Origin: Dactylorhiza incarnata | Taxonomy: Eukaryota > Streptophyta > Magnoliopsida > Asparagales > Orchidaceae | NCBI GenBank assembly: GCA_033032865.1 | Contig: JAWHQI010000064.1 | Span: forward strand, 3,410,001 to 3,474,000 | Direction of reading: 5' to 3' | DNA length: 64,000 bases | Shown: positions 58,236 through 64,000 of the stretch, piece by piece | Position numbering within the stretch: the stretch's first letter is position 1 | Layout of the letters: every line of letters starts with the position of its first letter | Notes under the pieces: generated by a model | Told to the model about the DNA's origin: nothing | Databases searched by the model: none | What the model saw: only the letters and a program-made list of their open reading frames with translations | Position numbers and translations under genes: made by a program

Positions 58236-60256
58236 TGTTACGGATCGGTTACGACTCATCCACTAGTTATCTATGTTATTACTAATATGTATTCAAGTCA
58301 ACCTATGTGTCGTGTTGCATCGAGTCAAGTTAAGTAGTGTTTTAATATTTTAATATTTCCATGTATTTACGGGTGAGCCACCCGGGGTCCTATAAATAGA
58401 CCCGTAGTCTTGTAAGGAGGAGTCAAGTAATGAAAGAGTCTAATTCCCGTCTTTGAGTGTGAGGTCTTGGTAGCTCTCTCCTCCAACGAGCAAGCCCCGC
58501 TTAGGCAGCCGCGGTCATGGCTCCATAGTATCTCCATTCCCCGCATCTCCACCTCCGACCACTCCCCCGGCGATTTCGACCAAGGCCCATAACAACTTAG
58601 TATCAGAGCTAAAACAACCGCCGCCACCTACCGCAGTTGAGCTAGCTGCTCTGTCCGGTGGTCGAGCTCGTTGCTCTGTTGCACCAGCGGTTTCGTTGGC
58701 CGCCGCTTCCACCCGCAGCTCTGTCGATCGATGCCTCCCGCAGCCCCTACAGGGTTGCCTCCTTCACCTCTCGCGCAAGCCGGCCTCTCCCACGCTCTTC
58801 TCCTTCCTCCAGCAAGCCGCTCGCCCTCGACGACTCGACAGAACCGCCTCCACCTGCTTGTGCCGTCGAAAACCTCTCCCTTCCCATTTTTTTCCTCATC
58901 CAAGCCGCAGACGACAAACAACAGCTGCTTCTCGCCCATCGTCGACGCAGGATTCTGCGCTGCTTCTCGTTCCGCCTCCCTTGAGCCGCACGGCCTGCAC
59001 GGAGTTGCCTATCGCCTTCCTCGAGCTGTGCAAGCCTACTCCTGCTTTCTCGAGCACCGCACCACTAAAAGCCAGCACCTTTCGGCGCTATCTCTCCTGC
59101 GCCTGGATTTTCTGTCATGTTTACCGCGGGCCCCACTTTTTTTTTCTCTTTTTTAACAGCCGCCACCCCTTTTAACCCCCCCCCCCCCCCCCACACACCA
59201 GCCGCTCCCTCCTATTTTTTTTTTCCATCTTTTGTTCCTTTTTTTAATTAAAATGGCATTAAGGTTTAGTGTCGCGGACAAGGCCGCACTGGATTCAATA
59301 CGTTCCAAGTTACAAGATCTCATGGCCTCCACGGACGCCCGCCTTCGGGACGCTGACGCACTCCTCTATCACATTAAGAATCCGACAGTCGTCTTTCTGT
59401 CGCAGCCCATGTCAATGCCGCTTTCACTGCCGCCTCTTCGTGTGCAATCGTCATCTGCGCCGGCCGCTGAAGTACCACCGCTCTTAGCGGTGATTGACCT
59501 TCCGCCATCACGTTCCGTGGTAGTACCGCCCCTCCTTGGGCCACCTTCGTCAAACGTCGTGGCCGCCTTTCTGCCAGCACTTACGCTGCCGACCCCCGCT
59601 CCGCCGACCCTGCCGGACCCGTTCCTGCCTCCGACCACCTCACTGCCTTCAGATCTGATCCTTCTGCCGGCCGTCGCTTCCCCGACTTACTTGCTACTGC
59701 TGCTGCTCATCACCGCTCCGCCTACCTTGCCAAAGCCATTTCTCTTGCCGCTCGTCTGTCTACCAGCACCGCCGCTACTCACCGTCGTCGCTACGCGATC
59801 TCATGCTTTGTTCTGGCGGGAGATCAAGTTGCCAGATGATCCGATCACCACGTGGGGCTCGAGCATGAGGGCAAGCTCGTTTTCGAGGGCGGATGAGATG
59901 TTACGGATCGGTTACGCCTCGTCCACTAGTTATCTATGTTATTACTAATATGTATTCAAGTCAATGTATGTGTCGTGTTGCATCGAGTCAAGTTAAGTAG
60001 TGTTTTAATATTTTAATATTTCTATGTATTTACAGGTGAGCCACCCGGGGTCCTATAAATAGACCCGTAGTCTTGTAAGGAGGAGTCAAGTAATGAAAGT
60101 GTCTAATTTGTCTTTGAGTGTGAGGTCTTGGTAGCTCTCTCCTCCAACGAGCAAGCCCCGCTTAGGCAGCCGCCGTCATGGGTCCATAGTATCTCCATCC
60201 CCCGCATCTCCACCTCCGACCACTCCCCCGGCGATCTCCGACTAAGGCCCATAACA
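58236..60256 (+). mobile_element. Third small non-autonomous LTR retrotransposon
   Basis: LTRs at 58236-58594 (359 bp) and 59899-60256 (358 bp) begin TGTTACGGATCGG and end GGCCCATAACA. The duplication TAGAT flanks both (58231-58235 and 60257-60261). The primer site TAGTATCAGAGC at 58598 differs by one base from the usual TGGTATCAGAGC. CCTATAAATAGACC near 58391 is a TATA box. The last ~120 bp of the LTR are nearly identical to those of the TR-GAG element at 31453, but the first part is unrelated beyond about 12 bp. The interior of 1.3 kb has no pol. Confidence 0.85.
59254..59948 (+). CDS. Hypothetical protein of the third LTR element
   Basis: The frame starts at ATG 59254 with MALRFSVADKAALDSIRSKL, a short helical N-terminus, then a long Pro/Leu/Ala/Ser-rich stretch, and runs on into the 3' LTR. 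No zinc knuckle or clear gag core is visible. It may be a gag N-terminal remnant or chance. A C17 run lies upstream at 59176-59192. Confidence 0.3.
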
Positions 60257-60261
60257 TAGAT

Positions 60262-60985
60262 AAACAATTGCAGATACGCTATTGAGAGCACTTTGTCACT
60301 TGCACAAAGTTTTAGCATAATGCGCGCGAGACACTTGACTATTTTCTCCACAAATCTATGCTCTAATCAAGTAAGCCTCTTGACCAACAATGAAGCAAAA
60401 TGAAGAAATGAACTTCTATTACACTTTGGAAGAAAGTTACAAGACAATTGATCAAGACACACACTGATCAAGACTATGTCCAACACTGAACGACACAGTC
60501 AACTCACACACATGGAGACTGATTCCCAAAACATGCTCCATAACATGGATGATGGAACTTAAGAAAGGTCTCCTCCTTTTATGGTCCTCCACCCATTTCT
60601 TAAACTAAAAAAAAGTCTAGAGTTCTCCACATAAGGATGAGATTAATTCTTCTATACTTTTCTACAATCTCATGTATCACTCCACACTCCTCCGACCCTT
60701 GGATCTTCCACACTCTTCACTACTCTACACAACACTGGAATAATCTAGAAAGTACCACACAACTCTAGAATATTCTTGATTTGTCTACACACATCCACAC
60801 ATTTCTACGTAATTCTAGAGCATTCTACACCTCCTAGAAGATTCTACATTAATCTAGAATTCTCTAGAATATTTTACACATTTATACAATATACCAGACT
60901 CTTTTGGAGACTTTACAAAATACATAGCAAAATAACACATGGCTGAAACTAGTCACGGAGAGATGAGTTAATCTCTAAACTGTGA
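60262..60985. other. Intron DNA rich in TCTAGA words
   Basis: 60740-60900 contains many ATTCTAGA / TCTAGAAT words in irregular tandem order. No gene. Confidence 0.45.
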
Positions 60986-61704
60986 CATCGTGCTTGCTAG
61001 GAAAAGCTTGATTTCAAATCCCAAGTGCCATAACATGACCTTGAGCACCAACGCTACTCCCTTGCATATGGGATTTGATACACATGCGACTAATTTCAAA
61101 GTACCTAAAATAATTTAATGCTCCAATTGGATGGGTGCCCCCTCTGTGTTGGTTGCAGTCCCACAATCATAACAATATGCGCATCCAAAAAAAGACCTTG
61201 CCCCCAAGATCGAGGGAGAGAGAACGAGAGAAGACTTCTCTATCATGAAGCTGCATGGACAAATGTCACATAAGTACTTGAAGGTGTTGTTGGATTGTTG
61301 GGTACTTGGGTGTCATAAAAGTGAATTGAGTTCTTCCTTCAACATTGTCATCGTGCTTGCTAGGAAAAGCTTGATTTCAAATCCCAAGTGCCATAACATG
61401 ACCTTGAGCACCCACGCTACTCCCTTGTATATGGGATTTGATACACATGCGACTAATTTCAAAGTACCTAAAATAATTTAATGCTCCAATTGGATCGGTG
61501 CCCCCTCTGTGTTGGTTGCAGTCCCACAATCATAACAATATGCGCATCCAAAAAAAGACCTTGCCCCCAAGATCGAGGGAGAGAGAACGAGAGAAGACTT
61601 CTCTATCATGAAGCTGCATGGAAAAATGACACATAAGTACTTGGTGTTGTTGGATTGTTGGGTGTCATAAAAGTGAATTGAGTTCTTCCTTCAACATTGT
61701 CTAA
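60986..61704. repeat. Near-identical 363-bp tandem duplication
   Basis: Unit 1 is 60986-61348 and unit 2 about 61349-61704. Both start CATCGTGCTTGCTAGGAAAA and end TTCCTTCAACATTGTC. A handful of base changes and one small deletion separate them, so the duplication looks recent. AAAGACCTTGCCCCCAAGAT inside recalls a retrotransposon pol 3' end on the minus strand. Confidence 0.85.
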
Positions 61705-62657
<953 letters not shown>

Positions 62658-62736
62658 TAAAATAATTCCATCTCTATGATATCAGTGCACACTATGTAGT
62701 TTTTTTTCCACATGCTTACTATATTACATACTTTGA

Positions 62737-62919
<183 letters not shown>

Positions 62920-63133
62920 TGAGTGTTTTTCCTACTTTTTTTTTGTTTATTGACCTCAAGATCGTACTAGACTACTTCGGTCTTCTTTTAAGTAAGATGC
63001 CCAATGGGCATGAGTTGTTGATTGAAAAAAACTTGCTTTCGTGAATCTTGATCCAGACCGAAATTTAAAATGACTATGTGCTTAATTAATGGAACTTCTT
63101 AAATTTTTTTGTTGCTTATTAGTTAGATAGTAT

Positions 63134-63308
63134 TAGGAAGGGAGCCTTGGCTCACCGGTTAAGGTGTTGCCGTATGACCTTGAGGTCACGGGTTTGAGTC
63201 CTGGAAACAGCCTCTTGCAAAAATACAGGGTTAGGTTTGCCTACATTTCACCCTTGTGGTGGGACCCTTCCCCGGAGGATGCTTTGTGCACCAGGCTGCC
63301 CTTTATTT
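63134..63308 (+). mobile_element. Au-type SINE in intron 5
   Basis: tRNA-like head with A-box-like GGCTCACCGGTTAAGG and B-box-like GGGTTTGAGTCCTGG, then AACAGCCTCTTGCAAAAATA and CCCTTCCCCGGAGGAT, and an end GCACCAGGCTGCCCTTT. This order is that of the Au SINE family of angiosperms. A 12-bp duplication GTTAGATAGTAT flanks it (63122-63133 and 63309-63320). Its sense matches SRP54. Confidence 0.85.
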
Positions 63309-63683
63309 GTTAGATAGTATGAATTGGCCTGCCAAAACCCCTGAAGTGCTTCTATTTGTCGATAGAAATAAAGATGATAAACGAATAACTCTATTCTAAG
63401 CTCCATTTTTATCATCAGCAAAAAAGTTAGTTTCAGTACTCGCATGTTCCAAGAAATTCAAACAGTCTATTCAAATAAAATACCATGAAGTATATCTTGC
63501 GGAACTTCAAAATGTATCCGGCTGTTTGCTAATGGAATCACCAAATTAAAAACAGAACCTCCAGTTATTTAAAGACCAACATAAGCCATATTGAGTCCTT
63601 CAATGTGAATCACATCCTCTAGCTATTATTGTTCTTCCACTTGTGTGCCGTCATTTTTTTGTGGTGCGGGTGTAACTTTATAG

Positions 63684-64000
<317 letters not shown>

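Overview
This window looks like nuclear DNA from an angiosperm, probably a eudicot, with a repeat-rich genome. The evidence is an intron-rich nuclear SRP54 gene, Ty1/copia and Ty3/gypsy retrotransposons (including a Sirevirus-type element with a tRNA-iMet primer site), an Au-type SINE, hAT and PIF/Harbinger elements, Helitron-like ends and an OTU-domain fragment of a MULE transposon. Only one real host gene is visible. Nearly all other open reading frames are transposon remnants or read-through of simple repeats.

The gene encodes the 54-kDa subunit of the signal recognition particle (SRP54, plus strand). Its ATG is at 18743. Six exons are readable: 18743-18973, 51063-51162, 56636-56789, 62495-62645, 62770-62918 and 63904 to the window edge. 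Every junction is GT-AG and in phase, with no stop codon in about 294 codons, covering the N domain and all five GTPase motifs. The M domain lies beyond the window. Intron 1 is about 32.1 kb, intron 2 about 5.5 kb and intron 3 about 5.7 kb; introns 4 and 5 are 124 and 985 bp. The large introns are made of nested transposons.

Layout: 1-3584, decayed gypsy-type transposon protein remnants. 3585-9150, a minus-strand LTR element without coding capacity. 9150-9951, an element with a 19-bp CpG-rich minisatellite. 10.2-17.1 kb, a fold-back repeat, a copia RT/RNase H fragment, LTR-like noncoding DNA and a GC-palindrome array. 17.1-17.5 kb, an OTU domain. 17.5-18.7 kb, SRP54 upstream DNA.

Intron 1 contains, in order: PIF/Harbinger elements; a decayed gypsy pol split by a small LTR element that itself carries a MITE; copia and gypsy pol remnants; a 14.1-kb Sirevirus-like element (29061-43183) that hosts two gag-only LTR retrotransposons, one of them with an organelle-like DNA insert inside its LTR; a second minisatellite TIR element; and a duplicated segment with a solo LTR in one copy. 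Intron 2 holds a hAT element inside a MITE, a Helitron-like cluster and another MITE close to exon 3. Intron 3 holds a third small LTR element and a 363-bp tandem duplication. Intron 5 holds an Au SINE.

Target-site duplications support many of these boundaries, so the order of insertion can be read: Sirevirus first, gag-only elements later, organelle-like insert last. No annotation tools or searches were run; family names rest on motif recognition.
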